From Acanthornis magna (Eukaryota; Chordata; Aves; Passeriformes; Acanthizidae), in the NCBI GenBank assembly GCA_036785705.1, contig JAWUZG010000001.1:3286001-3350000 (forward strand): a stretch of DNA of 64,000 nucleotides, given 5' to 3'. Shown in pieces: positions 13,335 to 26,000 of the stretch. A program made the translations under genes and the position numbers. The notes under the pieces were generated by a model. It was given only the letters and a program-made list of their open reading frames with translations. It did not search any database and was not told where the DNA came from. Each line of letters begins with the position of its first letter. Within the stretch, counting starts at the first letter, position 1.

Positions 13335-16300
13335 CTGTAATTCACTTGCTTCCAGCTTCAGTAATGCAGCAGTACAATCCATTCTGTTTCCCTTTTCTGT
13401 AAATCTCCTCAGAGGTACTTGACTTCTTCTGTGCTAAAGCTTTTGTACCTGTTCTGATACAGCTCCTGCACGCAGGGCTTTCCTTTCCACCTCTTCTAAC
13501 AAGTAGAACTACCTTGTTTTTAACAGACTGTGGCCCAAGTGGTGCTACATTGGCCTTTGTACTACATATTAGAATTGTTTGCTCCCTTCATGGTTCTTTT
13601 GAGAAGCATCCTGTCACTTCTCTCCCATGGAATTGTGCCTAGTAATTCTTGGGCACTGTCAAGTGAAAATCAGTTGAATCTGGTGTTCTACTGGTATTTT
13701 GCTAGTTGAGGTTTGGCTCCTTAGCAGTTTTTAGGGTTTTGGGATTTTTTTTTTTTAAGCACTGCAGATGTTTTGGGATTTCCTGTGCTGTTCTGTTTCT
13801 GTCAAAGCTGTGCTGGTCTTAGGATTTTAGATCTGCATGTGATGTTCAGAATTTCTTCAGATGCATATGAAAAATTGTGGGCCTCTGGATATTAAGTCAT
13901 TGTCTTGAACAGGTAGGAAAGGAATCAAGGAGTCTTTTCTGTGAAACAGATTCTATTCTTTTCTTTCTCTTATTTCTATTTTTTTTTTCCTCTTTTATAC
14001 CAAACACTGTTATAACAGACTCTTTCCTGTTTGGCGTAAGCAGGAAATGTTTGGCTGCACAGAGATCTAAAATATTAATGCCAGCTGAGCATACTCAGCT
14101 ATTTCAGCTGTTTGCATCCCAAATTTTTTCTGTCCAAGCACTCTTTTAAATCCTCTTAATTCAATTTTAAACTGAGGGACAATTTTCAAGTTTCAAATTC
14201 AGGTGGTCTTTTAACAGTAGTTTAAAAGTCTGTAGTTTTAGGTGTATGTGGGATTTAGTTTTGGGAAGTGTGTTTGTATATCAAAAGTAGGGAGTAGATG
14301 GAAACTATGAGGTGAATAACTCAAGTAGCTGAAAAGACTTTTCTTTGACTATTTAAAAAATCCAGATTCTTAACTCAAGAAGAAAGGAGGCCTGGAAAAC
14401 CAGCCTGGAAAGAATATGAACTGTTCCAGTACTTGGAATATATGGAAAATGAACTAATTGCGAATAGACTTGGTAACCTTAGTTAAAACTGGCACCTGTT
14501 AGTTACAAAAATTCCTCCCATCTTTCTGAAGGCTTTACTATAACTCAAGTAATACAGGTGGAAATAAAGCAAGTCACTGCTTGCTTTACATCTCTGAGCT
14601 CCTTTGGTTTGACCAGCTTGAGTAGGTTTTTTTTCCACTGTGATTGTGTGTCTAAAATGGGATTGTTTCCTTGGCTGGCAAACTGAAACATGCCTTGCCT
14701 GAGGGAGTTTCTATCCAGACTGGATGCCTTGCATCTCAGCACAGTGCCCTGACCTAACACTGCCTGTTCTCCAGAGCTGTTGGTTTTGGCTTTGGTTTTT
14801 TTTTATGTTGAAATGTGACATTGATCATCTTGAAGGGAAATTGCATGAGAAAACAGATCGAAATGCTAACAGAGATGAGGTTGGCCTTTCACATCTTGGT
14901 ATGCCATTTATTTCAAATGTGTTTACAAAGGGATGGTTACTCAATTTAAATCCTTCACGTAAAGGGACGCTGCTCATTTCAGCAAGATCCATGAGGGATG
15001 GTTAAATCAGGCAAAGCTCTCCTGCAAATCTTACCTAGCATGGAAAAGTGCTCAATGTTACAGCACAGAAAAGGATGGAAGGAAGTGCTTCTGGAAGTCT
15101 TTGCTTCCTTGCTTTATTCTTTGCTCAGCCCTTGATCAAACAAGTTAAGCTCAGTGGGAGCAGTTTTTTTAGGTGTGTGGTGTGGTGCAGTAATTCCTGT
15201 ACCATGCTCTGGATTTGCTGCCACTATGAACTTCTTAAACACAACCCCCTCTTCTTTTCCTTCGCCTGTGTAAGCCTGGCTCTTGCAATGAGCTCACCCT
15301 CAACAAAAGGCTCTTGGACTCCTGTTCAGCTCCAGCTCAGGGCTACCTAACAAGGGCTCCTTTCCTGTCATTCTCTCGCCTACTAGACATAGCAGCCCTA
15401 TGAGTATTTGGGTGGGGAAGGAAGGAGATTGCAACATCCATTAAGGGAAGAAGAAAAAAAAAAAAAACCAACTAAAAAATAAAAAAGGAAGGCTTGTCTG
15501 TCTCTTGCTTTTCAAGTGCAGCTGTAAAACTTTCCTTGGCCTTTGAAACTGGTGGGTGCAAGCTGTGGAATACGTCAGCCTTTGAAGTTCATCTTTTAAA
15601 CAGGCAATGGCAAATGGCATCCAAATTTTAGCTTTTGTAGCAGTTTTGCTGCAAACTGGAGTAAGTTATTTATTCTGACAGTACACTATAGATAGTAAGA
15701 CTGAGTTAGAAATACCCACACCTCTGTATATCTTTCCCACCCACCAAATGTTCTATTGGCTGCACTGGAGAAGGCAACTAAGAGCCCTGAAGCATTTATT
15801 TTCTCATCTGTAACACTGAGTGCTTGGAGACCAACTGCCACTGGGTACAATGCAGCACATTATATTTCTTAATCTATAGGCATTACTTTCCTACAGAGCT
15901 GCGTTGTTCTTATTTTTAATGCTGAGTATGGGGATAAAAGCTTTGTTTGTGCAAGGAGTTAACAGGTAGAGCTGCACACAGGTTTTTTTAGTCTAATCTA
16001 ATGTAAGATGATCTGAACAGGCACGGTGAGTTTGAAGCAAGTTGTGCTGCCCTAGCAAGAATGCAGCTACCTCTTGGATATTTGTAGTGCATACCTTTAT
16101 GTATTTAGCTAAATTCTCCCAGCCCTCCTCTGAGAAGTAGCCTTTTTACCCTGTCTGCACGTGCAATGAGGTGTCCTTGCTGCTTCTTGTTGATTTACTG
16201 ACAGCAAAGTTTCCAGTATATGCTTGGCAGGGGAGAAATTCAATCCAGAAAAGGGAAAACCTCACTTGCTTTTCAACAATATATACTTATATTCCAGAAC

Positions 16301-17153
16301 TTACACAGTTCTCTTGGGAAATGTCTTTCCTGTATCCATTGTCTTAATGTAGTGCCTTTCTTAATCATTCTTTGTCATATCCAAGCTTCTGGAAAAGTGA
16401 GTGTTTCCCGGGGTGGAGGGAAAAGAGTTAGTGCATTGCTGCCCAGCTTCTCATAGTGGTAATGTGTTAATCAAGTTAATCAAGAGCAGTGACTCAGGGA
16501 AAATGAAGACTGGATAATCCAAGTGATTATTTATCACTTCTGTGGTCTACAGGATTGTTTCCTGCTGAAGAAAATAGCCTAAGGTACTATACTACTAGGG
16601 AACACATCTTCATATTTATTCTTGGGTTTGCCTTTCTGTAACGCAAAGGTAAAATCTTTAGAAACCCTCTCTCTCCTTACTATTACTCTTTTGTAATCTA
16701 ACAAGTAACTCTGGATCATAGTTTGTAGTGTCAGAGACACTTCTCAGCTCCAGCATTGCCTCTGCTAGCCAAGTCACCCTTTGGACTAGAGCAAAAAGGG
16801 AATCAACCCATTTCTGGAACTGTCCTGAATGCACTCTTTCTCTCCCCTGCTGCTCCCCAAGCCTTGCCCCTAAAGAAGCCATCCTAACCCCTGCAAAGGC
16901 AGAGGTGTATGTGGGGATTGCCTCCTTTTTTTTCTTTCAGTTGCTTTTATGATCTTGTAGTAATTTGGTCTGTCCAATTCAAATGGAGTCTTGTCTGCTA
17001 AGCTAAAGTTGGGTACTTTATAGGGCATAATACCAGTTGTTGCTGTTTTGGTTTTTCAACTTTTTTTTTTTTTGTCTTCTTGCATTCTAGTGTCTGAATG
17101 TCTCTTTGGGAAGGTGTTGATCATTCTGTTTTGGGTTTTTTTTCCTCTCATAG

Positions 17154-17406
17154 GATGATGAAAGTTTGAAATACTTAACTCATGAAGAACAGGATGTTCT
17201 CATGTTCTTTGAGGAAACCATAGATGCCTTAGAAGATGACTTGGAGGAGATGGCCCTACGTGACAGTGGCATCCACTGTCAGTCCCCAAGGTCAACAGAA
17301 GAAAATGTGTCCAGCCATTCAGAGACTGAAGATATCATTGACTTAGTACAGTCAACACCTGAGAGCAGTGACCATGAAGGCCCTTCCGGCAGAGATACAG
17401 AACCAG
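17154..17406 (+). CDS. PROSER2: PROSER2 coding exon 2 (residues 61-144 plus one base)
   Basis: It is bounded by TCATAG|GATGAT and CCAG|GTAGTT. It encodes DDESLKYLTHEEQDVLMFF then EETIDALEDDLEE, an acidic amphipathic block. I associate a similar FFEETI(D/G)SLE block with PROSER2 and, less certainly, its presumed relative SARG (C1orf116). A Ser/Thr/Glu-rich disordered tail with DSGIHCQSP and many possible casein-kinase-type sites follows. Exon length 253 leaves one base (phase 1), which completes a Val codon with the first two bases of the next exon. Confidence 0.88.
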
Positions 17407-18289
17407 GTAGTTGTGTTCCTTCCAAGTGTGGATTTTCCCTTTGATCTAGCCCTGACCTATTCCAGTTCTCCTTAGAAACAGCTAAAGAAATCTGCACCTT
17501 CCCTCCTACCTCAAAATAAATTTGTTACACATCAGGAGTTCTAAGTACTGGGATTTTAATTTGCTTTGGGGTTTTTGAAAGTCTTGCTGTTACTGTAACT
17601 TTTTTTCTGACTTTTTCTTTTCCCTCAAGGGGGTCATGCAGCTGATGAAGTTGTTGGTTTGCTATCTCAGTCCTCTAGCTGGAGACTGAGTTGTCACTGT
17701 TGTGCACAGTCATTGCAACAAGGCAGACAGTATTCACCAACCTGTTTATGCTCTGCTTTTTTCTCAGACTTCTTAAGATTTTCTCCAAGAGTTTTAAGAT
17801 GGCAGACTGTTTTCAGTGTTACTTTGTGTGGGACTGAAAGACACACCATCCCCTCAGTGAGTTTGTGACAAGATAGCATATGGCATGTTTTTGTCACCCT
17901 GTAGAGTGTGTTCTCTCTGTGTTTGGAGAATGAATCTACCAGCTAGTACACACAGTGGGACGTAATGTGTCCTCTCCTGGCTGTTTTAATAAAAAATAAG
18001 AACTGCAAAACTGTTATAAAAGAGCAGCCATTGAAGCACAGTGAAACAACACGCAGAGTGTGAATGAGAGGCAGAGAGCGAGGGCTGTGTTAGTGACCAC
18101 ACTGAACACGGTGATTTGAGCTATAGCATTGCCTGTGAGATGCCATTGCTGGGAGTTCAGTTATTTCTGGCCTGTGGGCTGAGGTTGAGTTAGAAAGGCA
18201 GGGAGAGGGGAGGAATGCATTCTGCTTTCACATTTTGCGTTCTGCTCAGTGTGAAGAGTTAATGACATGTCTGCTGCTTTGCCTTTCAG
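17407..18289 (+). other. PROSER2: PROSER2 intron between coding exons 2 and 3
   Basis: An 883-base GT-AG intron with donor GTAGTT and acceptor TTTGCCTTTCAG at 18289. Open frames inside are short and overlap on both strands; no other element was recognised. Confidence 0.85.
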
Positions 18290-19275
18290 TGGTGGATGCT
18301 GCCCGGAGAGCCGAGAGCCCTCAGCCAGCTGTACCTGCTGACCTTCCCCCACACCCCCCTGCACCACCACCAGCGGTGTCTGAGACACTTCCTCTGCCTC
18401 CTCCACCCCCTCCAGTGCAGCATCCAAAGTTGCTCCGTTCCATCCCCACTCCTCTCATCCTGGCCCAGAAGATCTCTGAGCAGCAGGCGGAGAGCCGGGC
18501 GCGCTTCCCCGGCCTCAAAGAAGGGAATTCCGACAGGAAGAAAGGCCCGGTAGCCAACGGTGATTACTCCGCAGCACCCAAGCACCCTCCTGCCCCCGCC
18601 CCCAAACTGCACCGGTTCCCAAGCAACATCAACATAACAAATGTCAGCGGCAAGGAGTTCAGCGAGACGATTTCCAAAGCAGCGGTTAATGTCCAGGAGC
18701 GGCGGGCTCAGGTGCTGGCCAACATCAATGGGGGAGCTCTTCTGGCAGCTGAACTGGAGGAGAAGCTGCACAAAAACGATTTCTTGTCACGGAACAGAAG
18801 TTCTTCCTTACGGGATCTCTCCTCTGAGCAAACACGCCATGAAGCCCTGACAAAACTTGGCCTAGTCAAGGGAAAGCCAGCTCAGGACCAAGTGGACCAT
18901 GCCCCAAGCACTCAGCAGCCTGATGTGCAGCCCAAGCAGGCAGACACTGTTACCAATGGATATCAAAACATCCATGAGGTTTTAAAAAGCGAGCCCAGCC
19001 CTTTCCTTCCTATGGGCAAAACTGTAACAATCAAACCAGAGGTGGCTCTTGCCGCTAACAAAGTCAGCAGCGCACAGCAGAGCACAGAAAAAAGTTGTAA
19101 TGATTATAAACAACCTGGTGTAAGCCTGGACATGAGGAGGAGGTCAGGTTCGCTGCCTAGACCTTCAGGATTTCGATCCCAAGGGATAACGGTGAAGTTT
19201 TCTGGCCGTGGCTCAACTGAAGAAGCCAGGAGAGAGGCACTCCGGAAACTGGGACTACTGAAAGAGACTGTGTAA
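18290..19275 (+). CDS. PROSER2: PROSER2 coding exon 3, C-terminal part with stop
   Basis: The exon encodes residues 145-472 and ends with TAA at 19273-19275. It opens with a proline-rich tract (residues about 155-190, with a six-proline run), the sort of sequence bound by SH3, WW or EVH1 modules. The conserved-looking LLRSIPTPLILAQKISEQ and a basic, Ser-rich region follow. Two related motifs occur: RHEALTKLGLVKGK at 327-340, and RREALRKLGLLKE at 458-470, two residues before the C-terminus. The genomic frame stays open 54 bases upstream to an ATG at 18235, but the acceptor at 18288-18289 and the perfect phase match with exon 2 make that ATG intronic. No transmembrane segment or signal peptide is visible. 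Confidence 0.92.
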
Positions 19276-20795
19276 CTGGGATGGGAATGTTGTGGCAGTG
19301 GGGGGAAAGTCATAGAATGGTTTTGTGCTAGAACAGTCCTAACAGGATTGGGATCAAGTGGATTGGAAGAAAAAAGGGAAAGTTCTCTGCTTCAGCCAAG
19401 CCGGGGAGGTACTAGACACTGTGGAATGGCCACTTGTGTTTATCCCAGAAGGACTGGCACCGTGTAGGGTCATGTACAGCAGTGGGTTTTGGCTCTCCTT
19501 CCTGCAGAGATACTCATCTGTTGCTCTTTGCAACTAAGAGGAATTTTATTTAATTAATGCTGGACTGTAGCAGGCATCATGAAGTGTATGAAGTTAATGA
19601 AGTGTACAGTGCAGTATTGTTGTACATAGCAAAACTGAATGGCAAATCTTCCTTTTGCTCTTTCTGAAGCCAAAACCAAGAGCTCCGTCTGTCCTGCCCG
19701 TGTGTCTGTCTGTCTGTCTGTGGGAGCTCGAGATGATGTCACAGCTGAAATTTCTGACAGCGTGACACCCTTCTGTGACTTTTTGTTGTCTGTGTCATCT
19801 GGCTTGGCTTTGTTCCCTGCCAATGGTGGAGTCTTCTGCTCACTCACTCTGCCCCTGACTCAGAACTGTGCACAGGGTGGCTTCTGCTTCGACCTTCTCC
19901 TGGGCAGAGCAGCCCAAGCTTTGAACGGGTGACTGCCTCACTGCTGCTGCCCCTGAAGTGTCCCCTCCCTTCCCAGCCACCTGTTCTTGGTCACGCCTGA
20001 GCAACCCACGTGTCCAGGGAAAGGCACCAGGAAATCCTCAAGGATATGCACCCAGCACCGGATTTCACCCTGACAGCCAAAGAGTCTCTGACAATCTGTG
20101 ACCCCAACTGCTCTGTCCCAGGGAGGATCTCACAGCAGAGAAGCCATAGGAACAAGTTAACTTTGTACCAAAAGCAAGACCCATATGTCAAAAGTCTTGT
20201 CTTTCACATTGCGGTTCCTGGGAAGGAACTGTTACTTTTTGAACAGTAGCTGTACTACACAAATTATAAATTCTGTTACTTCTAAAACTGTCATTTGGTC
20301 TTCCTGTAGTTTGAGAGCCCTAATAATCCTCTGTTCACAGCCTTATTTGATTCTGCTCTGCCAATGCATAACAGAAATTACAGCCAAAATTCTTGCAGGC
20401 TAAGTGGAGTTTCAGGAGAGCTGCATGTAAGAGCACATCATTCCTGAATGATGGTTGGTGGTATCTTGCCTTTGTTCAATAGACAAGCTGTTAAAGATGG
20501 TCCCAAAATAGATTTGTATGTTAGTATTTTTTTTTAATAAGGCAAAGGTGCCCTTCCACATTGAAACACTTCCCCTTTTTGTATTACCTGAAAACATCAA
20601 GAATAGCCACTTTAAAGTCAAATGCCAAACTCCAGACTCTTCATTTTTTTTGTTATTCCTCCATGTTTGATTTCTCAGTGTTTTGGATTTTTTTTCTAAA
20701 GGGAAAAACTGACTTATTCTCTGCACTTTCTAAAGCCTCGACCAACCCACTCCTTCTCCCAAGTAGCTAAGCAATAAACCTTGGAGAAGAGGAGG
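19276..20795 (+). other. PROSER2: PROSER2 3'UTR
   Basis: About 1.5 kb from the stop codon to just past the first good polyadenylation signal. It includes a (TCTG)n-like short repeat at about 19701-19721 and several AT-rich patches. The exact 3' end is inferred. Further AATAAA (22043-22048) and ATTAAA (about 21144) hexamers downstream could give longer forms. Confidence 0.65.
20773..20778 (+). terminator. PROSER2: Polyadenylation signal, PROSER2
   Basis: A canonical AATAAA, followed within about 20-30 bases by a G-rich segment (GGAGGGGTGG). It is the first canonical hexamer downstream of the stop codon. Confidence 0.6.
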
Positions 20796-23012
20796 GGTGG
20801 CTACAGCAGAAACTGACACACCCTTTGGCGAGGAGCTCTGACATAACTGTGATAAACAAGTTTGTAGTTCTTGTGATAAAGTATTTCAAACTTGCTGAGC
20901 TGTACTTGCAAACAAAGCTGTTGTGAAGGAAAAACCTTTGTGTCATTCTCAACCTGCCTCATAAGTTAAGGGGTTTTTTGTTTTGGTTTTTTTTTTTTAA
21001 ATTTTCTGCTTGCTGCTTAAATTTTTAATTGTGTTGTTATGGTATCTGGCTGGTTCTGTTATGTAGTTATTCTTTTCAGCCTTTTCACTGGGTAAGTGAT
21101 CATGTTCCTCATTGTGACAGGCTTGCTATACATAAGCAATCAGTAATTAAAATATGTGGCCATTCCTGGGCTGGCAAAGCACTTGGGCATGCATAATCAA
21201 ACGTGAGAGGTGCTGCTGAAACAAAAAAGGCTTCTTGTGTGCTGCAAGTAAAGCACAGGCTTGTTCTGCAGTGCTCTGAGTCTGTAGTCCTAAATCAGAA
21301 AGACAAGGGAGCACATAAAATACACCCAAGCACGTGCTGCAGTGCAGGCTGGAATGGAGGCCGACATGTGGATGATGCATCATAATTTATTAACATAACC
21401 TGCTAAGTAAATTTAAATGTTTCATGACCTTTGTGCTTTTACATCCTGGTAAAGCAAATTCTTCATTATGAATGTGAAGTGCGTACGAAGCAATCTCTAC
21501 ATCTAATCATTTCTTGCCAGCTCTTCTTTGAGTTGTTTACAGCTGAGAGTCCCCGCTAAGCAAACGTGGGGGAAAAACCCTGACACTGTTTCATTGAAAT
21601 TCAGTCCAGTTCAATAACTCTGTAATGTCACCCTACTTTAAAAAAAAAAACAAATTAGATGTTTAATATCTAAAGTTGCTGTACGCTGAATTAGCTGGAT
21701 CATGTTCTTTCATCCTTTTTGCAGGGCTGTGTCCTCAGCTGGTGGAAAGTGAGAGTTAGATCTTCATTAAGTAAATCAGTTTCTGCCCAGGGAGGACTTG
21801 GAACGAGGTATTCATTGTGGCCCTTCATCATAGCAGATAAATTCTTCTCTGTGCCTAAAACTGTAGTGAGTAAAGCCATGTACTAAATGAAGTTAAGTCT
21901 AGCTGCTAATAACCTGTATATAAATTTAGCTCTATTTTGTGTATCTTGTTTTGTGTGTATATGTTGCTGTGATTTTACTTTCTTCCCCATTGTGCTGGAG
22001 GTAGCTGTCTTGCACAAATCTGATAAATCATCTATTAAACTAGAATAAACCCAATGAAATGATGGCTGATGGGAGGTGCCATTGTGTTCTTTGCCACCCA
22101 GTAGCACGACTTTCTTGGAGGAGGGAGGTGCCTTTCCTTAATGGCTAATATTGATTTAATAACCTTTGCTTTTGCAACTGTGGATGTGTGTGAGCCAGAG
22201 CCCAAGCCTGTCATGCCAGGTGACGGAGGAGGGACAAAAAAAAGGTTATGTCTGACAAGAGATGTGTGTTCTCACTGCTGGGTGTCAGCAGCTGTGATCA
22301 GGGTACATGCAGGAATGAAACTCATCCTGAACAGTGTTTGAATTAGACAAAAGCCCCTCTCTCACAATGTTTTGCATTATTAAAATGACCTTTCCAAGAG
22401 GAATATTTTATATGTGAAAGAAGAATAACATCTCTGTTTGTAAGGCTGTTTCCATGAGTGAGGGTGGAAGTCTGATCTGTGCAACAAGGAAAAATTCCCT
22501 GTCAGGGAACATTCCTACCCATCCCATCTGAGTACATGCATCTGTGTTTGCTGCCTTTCTGTCTTTTGAAGAAGGATTTCTTTATAAGTATTCAGGTGGT
22601 GTTGAGCATTTGTCCAAACATGATGTGTCATAAAAGAACAGAAATCAGTCTAGAAAAAAGAAATATTTCCTATTTGCTTGCACTACTTATTTTATCCCTG
22701 AGGCTGGATGTGGGGATAGCCAAAAAGCATCAGCAGGTGCAGCAGCCTTCTCTCCAAGCTTTCCAGGGCTGCCTCAGGGCTCAGCTCTGTCTCAGCCAGG
22801 GCAGGGCAGGTGGCCTTTTGTAATTGTGTCCAGCTCCAGCCTGGAGCCACAGGGAGGGAATTTAAGTTGGCTCAATCTGTAATGAAACTTGGAGGAGGTT
22901 CCAGGGCCTCACCTGTGCTGGAGGTGAAGCCTCACAGCTGCCCAGCACCTGCAGCCTTTCAAGTAGCTGCAGCTTGGGGAAGAAGCTTTTGATGTTTTGA
23001 CTGCTGTTTTAT

Positions 23013-23038
23013 ACACACACACACACACACACACACAC
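23013..23038. repeat. (AC)13 microsatellite
   Basis: A perfect run of 13 AC dinucleotides in intergenic sequence. Confidence 0.97.
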
Positions 23039-26000
23039 GGAATTTGGTTTCTCACTTTAGAATAGACAACTTCAGAAAGTGTTATCCACAGAGGGATCAG
23101 GGAAGGCACGAGGCTGAAGGGAGGGGGTAGTTTTAACCCAGCAGCTTGGGCAGGTTTTCAGTCCTGTTTGGGCCTGAGCAGAGAGTAACTTACAGCTCTG
23201 CTGAACAAGCTCAAAGGTTTTACCCACCAAGGTAAAATCACGACCTTTCCTCAGCTGGCTGCTCGTTCTCATTGCTGGCAGAGCGGGAGCCAGGGGCACA
23301 CAGCTCGGGCACGGCAGGGCCTGCTCCGGGGGAGTGCTCTGGAGCAGGAGGCAGCACCAGGGCTTCAGCTAGGCTCAGCTCCTTCCCTGCTGGCACATTT
23401 TTCGACATGTGGGATCATCTGCTCCTGTGCCTTTAAAATTTCCTTCTTAAAGCACATCCAGCCTTCCTGCACACACTTGCCTTCCAGTGCTGCCTCCCAA
23501 GGGATTCTGAAAACCTTTCCACTGAGGAGGCCTTTAATTCATCACCCCTCCACCTGCTCTTGCTTTCAGAAAATTCCAGCATCCCATGGAGTCACAGGGA
23601 GACTAGTCTTCGTCTGAATTCTGACTCCCAAACTATAAGTATCTTTTCCTCTGAGGTAAGGAGGGTCCTTAGACTGGATGGAGCCAAACCGTTCCAGGGA
23701 ACACACCCTTGTCTTGTGTGTTTTGTTTTTGTTTGGTCTTTTTTCTTCCCCCAGAACGGGGTTTCTCTTCCCGTGTGAGGTGACTCCTCCCAGATGAGGA
23801 AATGCCTTCCCTGAAAAGTCCTCAGTGCATCCCTGACTACATCACCAAATGCTCAGATGTGTTCTTACCTCAAGGGAGCTGCCAGGAAAGATTATTTTCC
23901 ACTGGGCCATAACTACCTGCTGCTACTTCCAACTGGCCAACAAAAGAACACCAGGAGAGGCTTCAGTAACTTTGGGATTAAACTGAGCAGGCACGAGGAG
24001 CAGTAGATAAACCAGCTGGCAGGCTTAAAGGAGCAACTCAGCTTCAGTTTCTCTTTTGTTCATGGATCTTTGCACCTGCCCCTGAGCTTTAATGAATGTT
24101 TCACAGAGCCCCAGGAACCACAAACAAATTCTGAGAGGTTCCCAAAGCTGCTGAGGCACTCTTACCCAGGACCATTATTTTTTTCTCAGAGGGGTGTCTG
24201 TATATCACAAAGAAATGCAGTTGCTACAGTATCCTCACCTGAAGGGCACAGTTTTTTGGGGTTTGGGTTTTTTCTGTGCCTCTTTTTTTTTTTTTTTTAA
24301 GGTATGTTGAAGGTTTGAATTTAAAGGAAACTAAATACATAAAGTCCTTTGCTTGACCACCAAAACAGGGAGCAGCTCCAATTCCCAAAGCCTTTGCTGT
24401 AGGGACTCTTGAGCTGCTCCTCAAGGTCTGTCAGAGATTTTGGCTTTAGTCCTTTCCTGGTGCTTGCTGCACCCAGTTCAGTATCTGCACTGATCCCACA
24501 GTGGCATGGCCCTGTCCACCCTCTCAGTTTGCCCTTCTCACCAGCTCAGGCCCTGCCGTGTGCCCCAGCAGCCACCCGAGCACTGAACACTGCACTGAGC
24601 ACACGGACAGGGCTGTCTCACCTTATCTATGGCAGAGTTCTCCTGATTTATCAGCCCCGTGTGGAGCGTGGCAGCACCTGGAGCAGGTGGGGGTGGGAAG
24701 TGCCTTTCATCCCACGGAGCAGTGAATTGCCTTCCCAGGGTGCCGCTGTGGCAGAGGAGCCAGGACATCTTCCTCTCCCTTTCCTGCTTTGCAAATGGAA
24801 GATTACAGGAGTTACTGGAAAAGATCTGCCCCACAGAGCAAGGCCATGGGGCTGGGGCAGCCCCGGGATGTTTCACCCTGACCCCAGCCAAACCTGGGGC
24901 AGGACTGGTGCAGTGGTGACTGCTGAACATCGCACTTCTCTGTGGGAGGTGATGCACAAAACCACGTCCCTGCTCTCCCAGTAAGTGCAGAGCCCCCTCC
25001 CAGCGTCCCCACGCTCCCTGCCAAAGCCCCCCACAGACCTCCCCTGTCCTTGAGCCACAGCTTGTCCAGCCCAGGATCGGCTCAGCAGCTCCACACAGCT
25101 GTGTCAGCATCCTGTGAGTGTCCTCTGGAGCCTGGAGAGGGCACAAAGCTGCACCGAGCCCTGGAACCCCCAGGCCTTGCTGGGCACAGCCCAACCCATG
25201 CTCCATGGCAGCTGTCACAGCATCCCCCTCCCACTGCCGCCTGGGGCTTCCCGTGCAGGTCCCTTCCCTCTCTGATTCAGCCTGGGAGCTCTGTTAGAAT
25301 GGGATTGCTCATTTCCTCACAGGGTTGGGGAGGTCAGCTTCACCCTCAAATGTTCATGATGTATTTTTTCCCATCATTTCAAAGGAAGCTCTTAACTCCC
25401 TGAGCCTCAGCATCAGAAAATTGTGTAATTTTTTAATCTGTTCTCTGCTTGCTTATCCATTCCCACAAGGAGGGGCAAGGGCTGCGTTTCCCAGCTGGGA
25501 AACAAGAGCGATGACGTTAAGCCAGGGAAAAAGAGCAGAGATGAGCTTGACCTTCGAGTTTCCAGGCTCATGGAGTAATCCTGAATCACCCTTCCTCTCC
25601 CACCACCCCACCTGCCCCTTTGCTAGCATTCCCTTGCTGGCCCAGGAGAAAATCAACAGCCTGGAAGCTCAGACTCACATGTGCCAGGAGCTGTTCATAC
25701 TCTGATTAATGAAGATAAGCCACCCATTGTCCTGATGCTCAGAGGGTGGAATGACACCAGAAGGAAAACAGTATTCCTACAAGCTGTTGTGGCAGGAGGG
25801 GAGATTATTTCTTTGTACTTAAAACATCTATCAGGAAACAGTTGTCAGCACATTTCTATTTCCAATATCCAGCCCTGCACAAGAGCAGAGAATCCACAGC
25901 ATCTTCAGGCTTCACGACACAAACTTCATTACCGTGGAACATTTCCTGCCTCCTAAACAGATTTTAGTTTGCCTGATCAGCTTTAATTTTTATTTATGGC

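Larger units (their letters stand above)
7322..17153 (+). other. PROSER2: PROSER2 intron between coding exons 1 and 2
   Basis: A 9.8-kb AT-rich intron with canonical GTAAGT donor and TCATAG acceptor preceded by a long T-rich tract. It holds one clear ancient CR1/L3-like fragment (13005-13334), a possible second one (about 12185-12320) and a 12-bp direct repeat (10855-10878). No internal coding exon was recognised. Both neighbouring exons are phase 0 at this junction, so a skippable cassette cannot be excluded. Confidence 0.8.
7106..20795 (+). other. PROSER2: PROSER2 gene (three coding exons)
   Basis: Proline and serine rich 2 (human C10orf47) is a largely disordered vertebrate protein without a known enzymatic domain; its molecular role is poorly defined. 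Exons 7106-7321, 17154-17406 and 18290-19275 plus 3'UTR are joined by GT-AG introns of 9832 and 883 bases. The junctions are phase 0 and phase 1, and the joined frame encodes 472 residues, close to my recollection of about 435 for the human protein. Visible segments are a short acidic helix-like block (residues about 61-93, with FFEETIDALEDDLEE), a Ser/Glu-rich stretch, a proline-rich tract (about 155-190), the stretch RSIPTPLILAQKISEQ, and two copies of an EALxKLGLxK motif. The convergent neighbour UPF2 reproduces human 10p14 synteny, which supports the identity. The end is set by the AATAAA at 20773 and the cleavage point is inferred. Confidence 0.88.

Noticed and set aside
18235..18289. ATG at 18235 as the start of the 346-residue PROSER2 frame
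   Set aside because: A strong acceptor at 18288-18289 joins exon 2 in perfect phase. The 54 bases upstream are intronic and encode a hydrophobic stretch that could be mistaken for a signal peptide.
18286..18771. 161-codon minus-strand frame opposite PROSER2 exon 3
   Set aside because: It is a shadow of the GC-rich PROSER2 coding exon; the plus strand carries the spliced, phase-consistent gene.
24538..25218. 226-codon minus-strand frame as a protein-coding gene
   Set aside because: Cys/Trp/Gly/Pro-rich translation without any domain, overlapping an equally open plus-strand frame in a GC-rich block. It is more likely chance; kept only as a low-interest finding.
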